Origin: Aquabacter sp040049275
GTDB lineage: Bacteria > Pseudomonadota > Alphaproteobacteria > Rhizobiales > Xanthobacteraceae
Direction: 5' to 3'
Assembly (NCBI RefSeq): GCF_040049275.1
Contig: NZ_JBDZDT010000005.1
Coordinates: 124,001 to 188,000, forward strand
Length of the DNA stretch: 64,000 nucleotides
Below the pieces are notes generated by a model. That model ran no database searches and was not told where the DNA came from. It saw only the letters and a list, made by a program, of their open reading frames with translations. Positions 50,204 through 59,676 of the stretch are shown here, in pieces; positions within the stretch are counted from its first letter, which is position 1, and the number at the start of each line of letters is the position of its first letter. The position numbers and the translations under genes were made by a program.

Positions 50204-53200
50204 GTGAAGCGTCCCCGCCCTCTCGCAGACGACATCGCCCCCGGCAAATCACTGACCCTCTCCCGCGTGCCGGACGGCATGGAAGGGCTCGTGGTCGCCG
50301 ATCTCGCGCGCTCCCTCGCGGCGAAGAAGGATGCGCCCTGGCCGAGCCTTGCCGTCATCTGCCGGGACGGCCAGCGCATGGCGGCGCTGGAGCGGGGGCT
50401 CGCTTTCTTCGCGCCAGAGCTGGAAATCCACACCTTCCCGTCCTGGGACTGCCTGCCCTACGATCGCGCCTCGCCCAATGCCGCCATCATCGCCCAGCGC
50501 ATGACGACGCTGGCGCGCCTCGCCCGGGTGAAGGGCGGGGCGGCGAGCGTGGTGCTCACCACCGTGAACGCCACCGTGCAGCGGGTGCCGGCGAAGGCGC
50601 TGGTGGCGGTGCAGTCGCTCTCCGCCGCACCGGGCAATGCCATCGCCCTCGACGGCATCGTGGAATGGGCCGAGCGCAATGGCTATCTGCGCACGCCCAC
50701 CGTGCGCGACACCGGCGAATATGCGGTGCGCGGCGGCCTCATCGATCTGTTCCCGCCGGGCCTGCCCCAGCCCATCCGCCTCGATTTCTTCGGCGACACG
50801 CTGGAGAGTATCCGCTCCTTCGATCCGGAGACGCAGCGCTCCTCCGGGCAGATGCGGGCGCTGGACCTCGTGCCCATGGCCGAGTTCCAGCTCACCTCCG
50901 ACACCATGCGAAAGTTCCGCATGGCCTACCTTGCCGAGTTCGGCGCCAACACCAAGGGCGACACCCTCTATGAGGCGGTGAGCGAGGGCCGGCGGCATCC
51001 CGGCATGGAGCACTGGCTGCCGCTGTTCCACGAGGGCCTCGACACGCTGTTCGACTATCTCGAAGGCACGCCTTTGGTGGTGGACCCGCTGACCGAGGAA
51101 GCGGCCGGCGAGCGGGTTACGCTGATCGCCGACTATTACGCCGCCCGTAAGGAAGCCCTGGCCCTGGCGGGGACGCAGGCGGGCTCCGGCTCCGTGTACA
51201 AGCCTTTGCCGTCGAATCGCCTCTACCTCACCGGCGGGGAATGGAGCGAGCGGCTGAAGGCGAGCGCGCTGGTGCGCGTCAGCCCCTTCGCGCTGCCGGA
51301 AGGCGGGGTGGGGAAGACCATCGATATCGGCGGCATTCAGGGCCGCTCGTTCGCCGCCGAGCGCGCGGACCCGGAAGCCAATGTCTTCGACATCGCCATC
51401 GAGCACGTGCGCGCGCTCCAGAAGTCCAAGAAGGTCATCCTGGCCGGGTGGAGCGAAGGCTCGCGTGAACGCCTGGGCACGGTGCTCGCCGACCACGGCC
51501 TGAAGAACACCACCGCCATCTCCCGCTTCGCGCTCCTGGACGCGCTGCCGAAGACGCAGGTGGCGCTGGCGGTCTATGGCGTGGAGAGCGGCTTCGAGAC
51601 CGACGACTTCGCCGTCATTGGCGAGCAGGACATTCTGGGCGACCGCCTGGTGCGCCCGAAGCGCAAGGCGCGCCGGCCTCAGGACGTCATCTCCGAGCTT
51701 ACCGCGCTCACCGCCGGCGATCTCGTGGTCCATGTGGACCATGGCATCGGCCGCTTCATCGGCCTGAAAGCCATCGAGGCCATGGGCGCGCCCCACGATT
51801 GCCTGGAGATCCACTATTCCGGCGGGGACAAGCTGTTCCTGCCGGTGGAGAATCTGGAGCTGCTCACGCGCTACGGCTCGGAGGAGACCGAGGCGCAGCT
51901 CGACAAGCTGGGCGGCTCCGGCTGGCAGACGCGCAAGGCGCGGATGAAGAAGCGCATCCGCGAGATGGCGGGCGAGCTCATCAAGATCGCCGCCGGCCGC
52001 CAGCTTGCGGAAGCCCCGCGCCTCGTGCCGGCGGCGGGCCTTTATGACGAGTTCCGCGCCCGCTTCCCCTATGAGGAGACGGACGACCAGGAAGCCGCCA
52101 TCGAGGCGGTGCTGGACGATCTCGGCGCGGGCCGCCCCATGGACCGGCTCGTGTGCGGCGACGTGGGATTCGGCAAGACGGAAGTGGCGCTGCGGGCCGC
52201 CTTCGCGGTGGCGCTCTCCGGCAAGCAGGTGGCCGTGGTGGTGCCCACCACGCTGCTGGCGCGGCAGCATTTCAAGACCTTCTCGGAGCGCTTCAAGGGC
52301 CTGCCGGTGAACATCGCCCAGGCCTCGCGCATGGTCACGGGCAAGGACCTGACCGCCGTGAAGGCCGGAATCCAGGACGGCTCCATCGATATCGTGGTGG
52401 GCACCCATGCGCTGCTGGGCAAGGGCATCCACTTCAGGGATCTCGGCCTCGTCATCGTGGACGAGGAGCAGCATTTCGGCGTGGCCCACAAGGAGCGGCT
52501 GAAGGCGCTGCGGTCCGAGGTGCATGTGCTGACGCTGACCGCAACGCCCATCCCCCGCACCCTCCAGCTGGCCATGACGGGCGTTCGTGAACTCTCCCTC
52601 ATCGCGACCCCGCCCGTGGATCGGCTCGCGGTGCGCACGTTCATTACGCCGTTCGATCCTTTGATCGTGCGCGAGGCGCTGCTGCGTGAGCGCTATCGCG
52701 GCGGGCAGAGCTTCTATGTGGTGCCGCGCATCGACGATCTCGCCGAGGTGCGGGAATTCCTTGAGAAGAACGTGCCCGAGGTGAAGGTGGCGGTGGCCCA
52801 TGGCCAGATGAGCGCGACTTCCCTCGAAGACATCATGTCCGCCTTCTATGACGGGCAGTATGATGTGCTCCTCTCCACCACCATCGTGGAGAGCGGCCTC
52901 GACGTGCCGAACGCCAACACGCTCATCGTCCACCGGGCCGATATGTTCGGCCTTGCCCAGCTCTACCAGCTGCGCGGGCGCGTCGGGCGCGCGAAGGCGC
53001 GGGCCTATGCCATCTTCTCGGTGCCGGCATCCAAGCCCATCACGGCGCAGGCGGAGCGACGGCTCAAGGTGTTGCAATCCCTGGAGACGCTGGGCGCCGG
53101 CTTCCAGCTCGCGAGCCATGATCTGGACATTCGCGGCGCCGGCAACCTCTTGGGCGACGAGCAGTCCGGCCATATCAAGGAAGTGGGCTACGAACTCTAC

Positions 53201-53728
53201 CAGGAGATGCTGCAGGAGGCGATCGCTCACCTCAAGGCCGGCATCACCGACATTGCCGAGGACAAGTGGTCGCCCAACATCACCATCGGCATGCCGGTGC
53301 TGATCCCGGAGGACTACGTGGCCGACCTGCATGTCCGCCTCGCCCTCTACCGGCGCCTTGCGGACATCGACGAGGACCAGACGCTCGATTCCTTCGGCGC
53401 GGAGATCGTGGACCGCTTCGGCCCAGCCCCGCCCGAGGTGGACCATTTGCTGCGCCTCGCCCAGATCAAGGCGCTTGCGCGGAAGGCCAATGTGGAGAAG
53501 GTGGATGCCGGCCCCAAGGGCGTGGTGCTGACGTTCCGCGAGAACCAGTTCGCCGATCCCGCCGGGCTTGTGGCCATGATCAATTCGGAAGGCCCGCAGG
53601 CCAAGGTGCGGCCGGACTTCAAGGTGGTCTTCCTGCGGGACTGGCCGAGCGCGGAAGGCCGCCTGAAGGGCACGCACGCCGTGCTGAAGAAGCTCGCCGG
53701 GTTGGCGGAGAAGCGGAAGGTGGCCTGA
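50204..53728 (+). CDS. mfd: transcription-repair coupling factor
   Basis: ATP-dependent translocase that removes stalled RNA polymerase and recruits UvrA; 1174 residues from GTG 50204. An N-terminal UvrB-homology region includes PSWDCLPYDRASPN. The RNA-polymerase-interacting part follows (DLVVHVDHGIGRFIGLKAIE), then SF2 helicase motifs: Walker A GDVGFGKTEVALRAAF near residue 652, IVDEEQHFGV near 753, TLTATPIPRTLQLAMTG, and GRVGRAKARAYAIF, with the C-terminal TRCF domain from about residue 1015. Length is normal. Confidence 0.98.
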   Translation: MKRPRPLADDIAPGKSLTLSRVPDGMEGLVVADLARSLAAKKDAPWPSLAVICRDGQRMAALERGLAFFAPELEIHTFPSWDCLPYDRASPNAAIIAQRMTTLARLARVKGGAASVVLTTVNATVQRVPAKALVAVQSLSAAPGNAIALDGIVEWAERNGYLRTPTVRDTGEYAVRGGLIDLFPPGLPQPIRLDFFGDTLESIRSFDPETQRSSGQMRALDLVPMAEFQLTSDTMRKFRMAYLAEFGANTKGDTLYEAVSEGRRHPGMEHWLPLFHEGLDTLFDYLEGTPLVVDPLTEEAAGERVTLIADYYAARKEALALAGTQAGSGSVYKPLPSNRLYLTGGEWSERLKASALVRVSPFALPEGGVGKTIDIGGIQGRSFAAERADPEANVFDIAIEHVRALQKSKKVILAGWSEGSRERLGTVLADHGLKNTTAISRFALLDALPKTQVALAVYGVESGFETDDFAVIGEQDILGDRLVRPKRKARRPQDVISELTALTAGDLVVHVDHGIGRFIGLKAIEAMGAPHDCLEIHYSGGDKLFLPVENLELLTRYGSEETEAQLDKLGGSGWQTRKARMKKRIREMAGELIKIAAGRQLAEAPRLVPAAGLYDEFRARFPYEETDDQEAAIEAVLDDLGAGRPMDRLVCGDVGFGKTEVALRAAFAVALSGKQVAVVVPTTLLARQHFKTFSERFKGLPVNIAQASRMVTGKDLTAVKAGIQDGSIDIVVGTHALLGKGIHFRDLGLVIVDEEQHFGVAHKERLKALRSEVHVLTLTATPIPRTLQLAMTGVRELSLIATPPVDRLAVRTFITPFDPLIVREALLRERYRGGQSFYVVPRIDDLAEVREFLEKNVPEVKVAVAHGQMSATSLEDIMSAFYDGQYDVLLSTTIVESGLDVPNANTLIVHRADMFGLAQLYQLRGRVGRAKARAYAIFSVPASKPITAQAERRLKVLQSLETLGAGFQLASHDLDIRGAGNLLGDEQSGHIKEVGYELYQEMLQEAIAHLKAGITDIAEDKWSPNITIGMPVLIPEDYVADLHVRLALYRRLADIDEDQTLDSFGAEIVDRFGPAPPEVDHLLRLAQIKALARKANVEKVDAGPKGVVLTFRENQFADPAGLVAMINSEGPQAKVRPDFKVVFLRDWPSAEGRLKGTHAVLKKLAGLAEKRKVA

Positions 53729-53853
53729 GAGCCGCCAAGGCAAGCCCCCACCCGAAAGGCGAACTCCAAACTCCACCTTCCAACGTGCAATCATTCTAAA
53801 ATGAGGGCATTCTCCCCGCGGGGAAAAGGTCGCTGCACGCCGAGGGGGCCGTC

Positions 53854-54342
53854 ATGTTCGATCCGACGACAATGGTGGGTTTTCACACCTGGCTCAGCCT
53901 CATCGCCATCGTGGCGGGCGTGCCTGTGGTCCAGGGATTGCTGGCCGGGCGCGGCTCCGCGCTGTGGACCAATGTGTTCCTCGTCACCGCCATCCTCACC
54001 AGCGTGACGGGATTTCTCATCCCGGCGGCCAAGATCCTTCCCTCCCACATCACCGGCGTCGTCGCGCTGCTGATTCTGGCCGCGGTGCTGTACGCCCGGT
54101 ATGTGCGCCACCTCTCCGGCGCGTGGGGGGCCATCTATGCCGGCTGCATGGTGGCGAGCCTCTATCTGCTGGTGTTCGTCGGCTTGGTGCAGGTGTTCCT
54201 GAAGGTGCCCGCGGCCAACAGGCTGGCACCCACCGGCAGCGAGCCGCCCTTCGCGTTCGCTCAAGGCCTCCTGCTCGTGATCTTCGTGGTGCTCGGCTAT
54301 CTGGCGGTGCGCCGGGCGCGCCGCTTTCCGCTCGTTGCCTGA
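53854..54342 (+). CDS. hypothetical multi-pass membrane protein
   Basis: A 162-residue protein with five predicted membrane helices (WLSLIAIVAGVPVVQGLL; VFLVTAILTSVTGFLI; ITGVVALLILAAVLYARYV; AIYAGCMVASLYLLVFVGLV; LLLVIFVVLGYLAVRRARR). ATG 53854 has GAGGGGG upstream. I do not recognise a characterised family; similar small proteins are annotated only as membrane proteins. It follows mfd after 125 bp and ends convergent and abutting the peptide-binding protein gene. Confidence 0.72.
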   Translation: MFDPTTMVGFHTWLSLIAIVAGVPVVQGLLAGRGSALWTNVFLVTAILTSVTGFLIPAAKILPSHITGVVALLILAAVLYARYVRHLSGAWGAIYAGCMVASLYLLVFVGLVQVFLKVPAANRLAPTGSEPPFAFAQGLLLVIFVVLGYLAVRRARRFPLVA

Positions 54343-56148
54343 TCAGGGCGACGGCGCCCGCCACCAGGTTTCCGGCAGCGTTCCATAGAGCGAGAGCGTG
54401 GACGGGCGCTGGATCTGCTTCCAGCGCGCCAGCCACTGGCCGGGCGCGTGGAACAGCGGGACCGCGTAGGCGCCGGAGATCAGCACCCGGTCGAGCGCCC
54501 GCGACGTGGTTTCCAGATCATCCCGGCTCACCGCCGCCACCAGTCTTGCAATGAGCGCGTCGGCGGCGGGGCTGCGCATGCCCATATAATTGCGCGTGCC
54601 CTGGGTGCCGGCGGCATCCGAGCCGAAATAGAAGGCCTGCTCGTTGCCCGGCGACAGCGACTGGCCCCAGGTGAAGGGCACCATATCGAAATCATAGCTG
54701 TTGCGGCGCGCGTCGAACTGGACCGGATCGACCATGCGGATGCGGGCCTGGATGCCCGCGCGCGCAAGCTGGCTCGCGAAGGCAAGGCACAGCCGCTCCT
54801 GCTCCCGTGTCGCCACCATGATCTCGAAGCTGAAGGGCACACCGTCCTCATTCACGAGGCGCCCGTTCTTCAGCCGCCAGCCGGTGTCGTCGAGAAGGTC
54901 GAGCGCGGCCTTCAGGCGTGCCCGGTCGCGGCCCGAGCCGTCCGCCTGCGGTGGCTTGTAGGTGCCCGCCATCACGTCCTTTCGCACCGCGCCGGGGTAG
55001 GGCAGCAGCAAGGCGCGCTCCATGGCAGATGCGGGGCGGCCGAGGGCGGAGAGGTCCGATCCATCGAAGAACCCTGCCGTGCGGGTATAAAGGCCGTGAT
55101 AGAGGTTGCGGTCGATCCAGGGGAAGTCGAACAGCTCGATGATGGCCCGCCGCACGTTGAGGTCCGCGAAGATGGGCCGGCGGGTATTGAACACAAGCGC
55201 GTAATGGGGCTTGGGCAGGCGCGTCGGGATCACCTCCTTGATGACGTCACCTTCGCGCACCGCCGCAAAGTCATATCCCGTCTGCCAGCGGGCGGGGTCG
55301 GCCTCGAAGCGCGCATCGATGAGGCCGCGTTTGAAGGCCTCGAACTCCGTATTGCCGTCCCGGAAATAGTCGAAGCGCAGCTCCGTGAAATTATGGAGGC
55401 CGCGCGTGACCGGCAGGTCCTTGCCCCAATAGTCGGGGTTCCGGGTGAGGGTGACGCTGGCGCCGGGCTGGATGCTTGACACAACGTAAGGGCCGGAGCC
55501 TAGCGGCGGCGTCAGGCTGGTCGAATCAAAATTGGCTTCGTCCGTGGCGTGGCGCGCCAGCACCGGCATGAGGCCCATGATGAGTGGCAATTCCCGGTCC
55601 GGTCCCTCGAATGTGAAGCGGACCGTTCGTGGGTCCAGCGCCTCCGCATGCGCCACCTTGGCGTAATAGAGCCGGTAATTGGGGCGGGCCTTGTCGCGCA
55701 GCAGGCGCCAGGAAAACAGCACGTCCTCAGCGGTGACCGGCGTGCCGTCAGAGAAGCGCGCGCGGGGGTCGAGGGCGAACTGGACATAGGAACGCGCCTC
55801 GTCGGTCTCCACCGTCCGGGCGATCAGGCCATAGAGGGTGAAGGGCTCGTCATAGCTGCGCACCATCAGGCTCTCGACCACGTTCCCGCGCACGAAGGAT
55901 GTGGCAGACCCCTTGACGATGAACGGGTTGAGGCTGTCGAACGTGCCTGGAACCGAGAGCGTCAGGCGCCCGCCTTTCGGAGCGGCAGGATTGGCATAGG
56001 CGAAGTGGTCGAAGCCATCGGGAAGGGCGGCATCGCCGTGCATGGCGATGGCGTGATCCGGCGTGCCGGCGCTGCCGGCAATCGCCGTAGGCGCCAGAAA
56101 CAGGGCCAGCCCGAAGCCCAACGCCACCCGCCCGAATACCCTGTCCAT
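54343..56148 (-). CDS. extracellular solute-binding protein family 5 (YejA-like)
   Basis: Periplasmic binding protein for an ABC importer of peptides or similar compounds, about 601 residues from ATG 56148. That start gives a good signal peptide (GRVALGFGLALFLAPTAIAG) and has AAGGCGG upstream; an upstream ATG at 56217 has no clear site. Family features: YANPAAPKGGRLTLS, FDSLNPFIVKG, DARFSDGTPVTAEDVLFSW and VRRAIIELFDFPWIDRNLY. The DFPW/NLY stretch and length fit the YejA group (microcin C-type peptides). No permease or ATPase genes are adjacent. Confidence 0.92.
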   Translation of the reverse strand: MDRVFGRVALGFGLALFLAPTAIAGSAGTPDHAIAMHGDAALPDGFDHFAYANPAAPKGGRLTLSVPGTFDSLNPFIVKGSATSFVRGNVVESLMVRSYDEPFTLYGLIARTVETDEARSYVQFALDPRARFSDGTPVTAEDVLFSWRLLRDKARPNYRLYYAKVAHAEALDPRTVRFTFEGPDRELPLIMGLMPVLARHATDEANFDSTSLTPPLGSGPYVVSSIQPGASVTLTRNPDYWGKDLPVTRGLHNFTELRFDYFRDGNTEFEAFKRGLIDARFEADPARWQTGYDFAAVREGDVIKEVIPTRLPKPHYALVFNTRRPIFADLNVRRAIIELFDFPWIDRNLYHGLYTRTAGFFDGSDLSALGRPASAMERALLLPYPGAVRKDVMAGTYKPPQADGSGRDRARLKAALDLLDDTGWRLKNGRLVNEDGVPFSFEIMVATREQERLCLAFASQLARAGIQARIRMVDPVQFDARRNSYDFDMVPFTWGQSLSPGNEQAFYFGSDAAGTQGTRNYMGMRSPAADALIARLVAAVSRDDLETTSRALDRVLISGAYAVPLFHAPGQWLARWKQIQRPSTLSLYGTLPETWWRAPSP

Positions 56149-56346
56149 GCCTGTCCGCCTTGGCCCCCGGCAACGCTGTCTCGCCAGGGCCGCAATTCGG
56201 GTCAATGTAGCACGCATGCAAAGGTGGGGACGGCGTCACCTTCTTGCCTCATTTGACACTGAGAGAGCCGGCGTTAAGAGGGGACCGGGCTCGCCGTCGC
56301 GTCTTCTTGCAGGGCCTGCGTATCGCACCACGGGGATCGTTCCGGA

Positions 56347-57132
56347 ATGACACAAGCCACCACTTTGCGCCGCGTCGGCGGTCTCGCCGCTGTCGTGGTC
56401 GCGCTCGGCTTCGCCGGCAGCGCGCTGGCGCAGGCACAAACCGCCCCGGCAAAGCCGGCTGCTCCCGCCAAGCCCGCCCAGGCGGCGCCGGCTGCCCCTC
56501 CGGCCGCTGCGCAGCAGCAGCAGGCCCAGGGTGCGCCGCAGTCCGTGGGTGTGCCCGGCATCAGCACGCCCTGGACCAAGGTGTGCGGCAACGACGCACA
56601 GGCCGGCAAGCAGATCTGCATGATCACGCAGGACTTCACCGCAGAGACCGGGCAGCCGCTGGCGTCCGCCGGCATCCGCGAAGTGAAGGACGATCCGGTC
56701 AAGAAGTTCATCGTCTCCGTGCCGATCGGCATGCTCGTCCAGCCTGGCACCCGCGTGGTCCTGGACCAGCAGGCGCCGCTGGCGCTGAAGTATGAGATCT
56801 GCTTCCCCAATGGCTGCTTCGCCAGCATGGATGTGAATGCGGAGTTCGTGACCAAGCTGAAGAAGGTGAACACCATCACCATCCAGGCGCTGCAGATGGG
56901 CGGCCGGACGCTCAACTTCCAGCTTCCGGGCAAGGACTTCGCCAAGGCCTATGACGGCCCGCCCTCCGACCCGAATGCGGTCGCGGCCGAGCGCCAGAAG
57001 ATGGCCGAGGAGCTTCAGAAGCTCGCGCAGAAGAAGGCCGAGGAGCGCGCTGCCGCTGGCGGTCCGGCTGCTCCCAATGGCGCGGCCCCGGCTGCCGCTG
57101 CCCCGGCCGCGCCCGCCGCTCCGGCTCGCTGA
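56347..57132 (+). CDS. invasion-associated locus B (IalB) family protein
   Basis: Exported protein of 261 residues. The signal peptide (GGLAAVVVALGFAGSALAQ) is followed by a long Ala/Pro/Gln-rich linker. The IalB domain follows: TPWTKVCGNDAQAGKQICMI, with paired cysteines, SVPIGMLVQPGTRVVLD and KYEICFPNGCFASMDVN, with two more cysteines. The C-terminal 60 residues are again Ala/Pro-rich, with a charged helix (EELQKLAQKKAEERAA). In Bartonella IalB supports erythrocyte invasion; in soil alphaproteobacteria it is a common envelope protein. A strong terminator follows. Confidence 0.93.
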   Translation: MTQATTLRRVGGLAAVVVALGFAGSALAQAQTAPAKPAAPAKPAQAAPAAPPAAAQQQQAQGAPQSVGVPGISTPWTKVCGNDAQAGKQICMITQDFTAETGQPLASAGIREVKDDPVKKFIVSVPIGMLVQPGTRVVLDQQAPLALKYEICFPNGCFASMDVNAEFVTKLKKVNTITIQALQMGGRTLNFQLPGKDFAKAYDGPPSDPNAVAAERQKMAEELQKLAQKKAEERAAAGGPAAPNGAAPAAAAPAAPAAPAR

Positions 57133-57155
57133 GCCCAAGCGCTCCGCACAAATGG

Positions 57156-57187
57156 AAAGGGCGGTGCCGCACGGCACCACCCTTTTT
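57156..57187 (+). terminator. intrinsic terminator of the ialB-like gene
   Basis: A 10-bp stem with one mismatch (GGGCGGTGCC / GGCACCACCC), extended by an A-T section, closes a GCAC loop and is followed by TTTTTCTTTT. It lies 24 bp after the stop and could serve the convergent hydrolase gene as well. Confidence 0.9.
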
Positions 57188-57207
57188 CTTTTCGGGTAAG
57201 GGAAAGA

Positions 57208-58056
57208 TCAGAGCTTGAAGGGGACGACGGTCTGCGTCTGCACCCCGAGGCCTTCGATGCCGACCCGCATCACGTCACCGGCCTTCAGATAGCGCGGCGG
57301 CTTCATGCCGAGGCCGACGCCGGGCGGCGTGCCGGTGGTGATGAGGTCGCCGGGGTCCAGGACCATGAACTGGCTGATATAGGACACCAGATTGGCGACG
57401 CCGAAGATCATGGTCTTGGTGGAGCCGTTCTGCACCTTCTCCCCATTCACCTCCAGCCACATGGACAGGCTCGACGTGTCGGGCATCTCGTCCTGGGTGA
57501 GGAGCCAGGGGCCGATGGGGCCGAAGGTTTCGTTGCCCTTGCCCTTGGTCCACTGCCCTGAGCGCTCGATCTGGAAGTTGCGCTCGGAGATGTCGTTGCA
57601 GATGGCGTAGCCCGCCACATGCTTCAGCGCGTCCGCCTCGTCCACATAGCGGGCGCGGGCGCCGATGACGATCAGCAGCTCCACTTCCCAGTCGAGCTTG
57701 GTGGAGCCGCGCGGGATCATCACGTCATCGTCGGGGCCGACGACACAATTGGGCGCCTTGTTGAACAGCACCGGCTCGGTTGGGATGGGGTTGTTGGTCT
57801 CGGCCGCGTGGTCCGCATAATTGAGGCCGACGGCGACGAAATTGCCGGGCCGCGCCACGCAGGAGCCGAGGCGCACGCCAGCAGGCGCCTGGGGCAGGGA
57901 GGAAGGATCCACCGCGCGGATGCGGGCGAGGCCCTCGGGGGTCAGAACATCGCCGGCAATGTCGGGGACGATTCCGGAAAGGTCGCGGATCTGGCCATTT
58001 GAATCGATTAGGCCGGGCTTTTCCTGGCCTTGGGCGCCGAAGCGGACCAGCTTCAT
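57208..58056 (-). CDS. fumarylacetoacetate hydrolase (FAH) family protein
   Basis: Metal-dependent C-C hydrolase/lyase family enzyme of 282 residues starting at ATG 58056 (MKLVRFGAQGQEKPG). Signatures: GLNYADHAAET, PVLFNKAPNCVVGPDDDV, the metal-ligand segment KLDWEVELLIVIG, ICNDISERNFQ and TGTPPGVGLGMKPP. This branch is usually annotated as 2,4-diketo-3-deoxy-L-fuconate hydrolase, ureidoglycolate lyase or acylpyruvase; the substrate cannot be fixed from sequence. Single gene, divergent from a LysE-type exporter. Confidence 0.92.
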   Translation of the reverse strand: MKLVRFGAQGQEKPGLIDSNGQIRDLSGIVPDIAGDVLTPEGLARIRAVDPSSLPQAPAGVRLGSCVARPGNFVAVGLNYADHAAETNNPIPTEPVLFNKAPNCVVGPDDDVMIPRGSTKLDWEVELLIVIGARARYVDEADALKHVAGYAICNDISERNFQIERSGQWTKGKGNETFGPIGPWLLTQDEMPDTSSLSMWLEVNGEKVQNGSTKTMIFGVANLVSYISQFMVLDPGDLITTGTPPGVGLGMKPPRYLKAGDVMRVGIEGLGVQTQTVVPFKL

Positions 58057-58166
58057 GGGGGAACTCCCTGACTGTCGTTGAGACGGCGGACACGGCTGGC
58101 CCACCCGGTCGGCAAGCTGGCGCGGGACGCTGCTTTGGTCAATGGTCGAGGCGAGGGGGAGTGAAG

Positions 58167-58760
58167 ATGTCGGATCGATTGGCCGCGCTGTTCCTGTTCG
58201 CGTTCGTCGCCGCGATCTCGCCGGGACCGAACAATCTGATCTCCGCCTCATCCGGCGCGCGGTTCGGATTCCTGCGCACCGTGCCCCAGATGCTTGGCGT
58301 CGCGTTCGGCTTTCCGGTGATGATCCTGGCCATGGGGCTCGGGCTTGGCGGGCTGTTCGATCTCGTGCCCGGACTGCACACGGTCCTCAAGCTCGCGGGC
58401 GCGGCCTATCTGCTCTATCTCGCCTGGTCCCTGATTCGCGCGTCCGCCCCGAGCGCCGGCCCGGACCAGTCGCGGCCGCCGGGCTTTCTTCAGTCCGTCG
58501 CCTTTCAGTGGGTAAATCCCAAGGCATGGACGGTTGCGCTGAGCGTGATTCCCGCATTCACACACTCCGGCACAGACATGCTGCCGCAAGTGCTGGTCAT
58601 TGCCGCCGCGTTCGTCGTTACCACGCTGCCATCACTTGCAATCTGGGCGATATTCGGCGTCGCGATGTCGCGTGTGCTGCAGGATGATCTGCAACGCCAA
58701 CGCCTTAATGTGATTCTTGCTACTTTGGTCGCGGCCAGCGTCGTCTTGCTTTTGCTGTGA
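58167..58760 (+). CDS. LysE/RhtB family amino acid exporter
   Basis: Inner-membrane exporter of 197 residues with about six helices. The family N-terminal motif AAISPGPNNLISASSGARFG and the mid-protein QWVNPKAWTVALSVIPAF are intact. ATG 58167 has GAGGGGGAGTG upstream. Members export lysine, homoserine/threonine or related compounds; the substrate here is unknown. Confidence 0.93.
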   Translation: MSDRLAALFLFAFVAAISPGPNNLISASSGARFGFLRTVPQMLGVAFGFPVMILAMGLGLGGLFDLVPGLHTVLKLAGAAYLLYLAWSLIRASAPSAGPDQSRPPGFLQSVAFQWVNPKAWTVALSVIPAFTHSGTDMLPQVLVIAAAFVVTTLPSLAIWAIFGVAMSRVLQDDLQRQRLNVILATLVAASVVLLLL

Positions 58761-58854
58761 CGGAGACTAGGAACATCATCTTCTCGCAGTCGCGTCATAA
58801 AAGGGATACACGACTCCGGCTAATTCCGCCAGAATGCTCGGGAAGCATGGCCGC

Positions 58855-59676
58855 ATGAAGGGACGGGACGTGAGCGACACCCCTGAACCGAGACATTTCC
58901 GCTCTTTGTTCATTTCAGACGTCCATCTGGGCACAAAGGGATCCCAAGCCGATCTCCTCCTCGATTTCCTGAAGTATCACGAGTCCGACACGCTCTATCT
59001 GGTGGGCGACATCGTCGACGGCTGGCGCCTGCGCTCATCGTGGTACTGGCCCCAGCAGCACAATGACGTGGTGCAGAAGCTTCTGCGCAAGGGGCGCAAG
59101 GGCACGAGGATCGTCTATCTGCCCGGCAACCACGACGAGTTCCTTCGGGATTATTACGGCACCCATTTCGGCGGCATCGAAGTGGTGGAGACGGTGATCC
59201 ACGAGGCGGCCGACGGGAAGAAGTATCTCGTCATCCATGGCGACGTGTTCGACGTGGTGGTGCGCCATGCCAAGTGGCTCGCCTTCCTGGGCGACGGCGC
59301 CTATACGCTGGCGCTCGGCATCAACACCTATGTGAACCTCGTGCGCCGCAAGCTCGGCCTCACCTATTGGTCGCTCAGCCAATGGGCGAAGCTGAAGGTG
59401 AAGAACGCGGTCAACTATATCGGCAAGTTCGAGGAAGCGGTGGCCGACGAGGCCAAGCGCAACAAGGTGGACGGCGTCATCTGCGGCCACATCCACCACG
59501 CCATGATCCACGACCAGTTCGGCGTCCGCTACATCAATTGCGGCGATTGGGTGGAAAGCTGCACCGCGGTAGCCGAGCACGAGGACGGCCGGATGGAAAT
59601 CATCTGCTGGACGCGGCGCCAACCTATGCTATCGCTGGCAGCCCCTGAGGTGGAGACCGCCCGCGCGGCTGCCTGA
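58855..59676 (+). CDS. UDP-2,3-diacylglucosamine pyrophosphatase-like metallophosphoesterase
   Basis: Calcineurin-like phosphoesterase of 273 residues with all five blocks: LFISDVHLGTKG, YLVGDIVDGWRL, YLPGNHDEFLRD, VIHGDVFDVVV and ICGHIHHAMI. The arrangement and the DGWRLRSSWYWPQ segment match COG2908, which includes LpxH; members of this longer branch are annotated as UDP-2,3-diacylglucosamine diphosphatase. A true lipid A role is uncertain because alphaproteobacteria often use LpxI for that step. It overlaps the following glycosyltransferase gene by one base, suggesting a shared envelope-lipid function. A start at 58834 is possible. Confidence 0.88.
   Translation: MKGRDVSDTPEPRHFRSLFISDVHLGTKGSQADLLLDFLKYHESDTLYLVGDIVDGWRLRSSWYWPQQHNDVVQKLLRKGRKGTRIVYLPGNHDEFLRDYYGTHFGGIEVVETVIHEAADGKKYLVIHGDVFDVVVRHAKWLAFLGDGAYTLALGINTYVNLVRRKLGLTYWSLSQWAKLKVKNAVNYIGKFEEAVADEAKRNKVDGVICGHIHHAMIHDQFGVRYINCGDWVESCTAVAEHEDGRMEIICWTRRQPMLSLAAPEVETARAAA

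Noticed and set aside
50249..53794. Very long open frame antisense to mfd, and similar antisense frames across other genes
   Set aside because: High-GC codon bias opens opposite frames. The translations are rich in Arg, His, Gly and Gln with no domain features, while the sense strand encodes an unmistakable Mfd.
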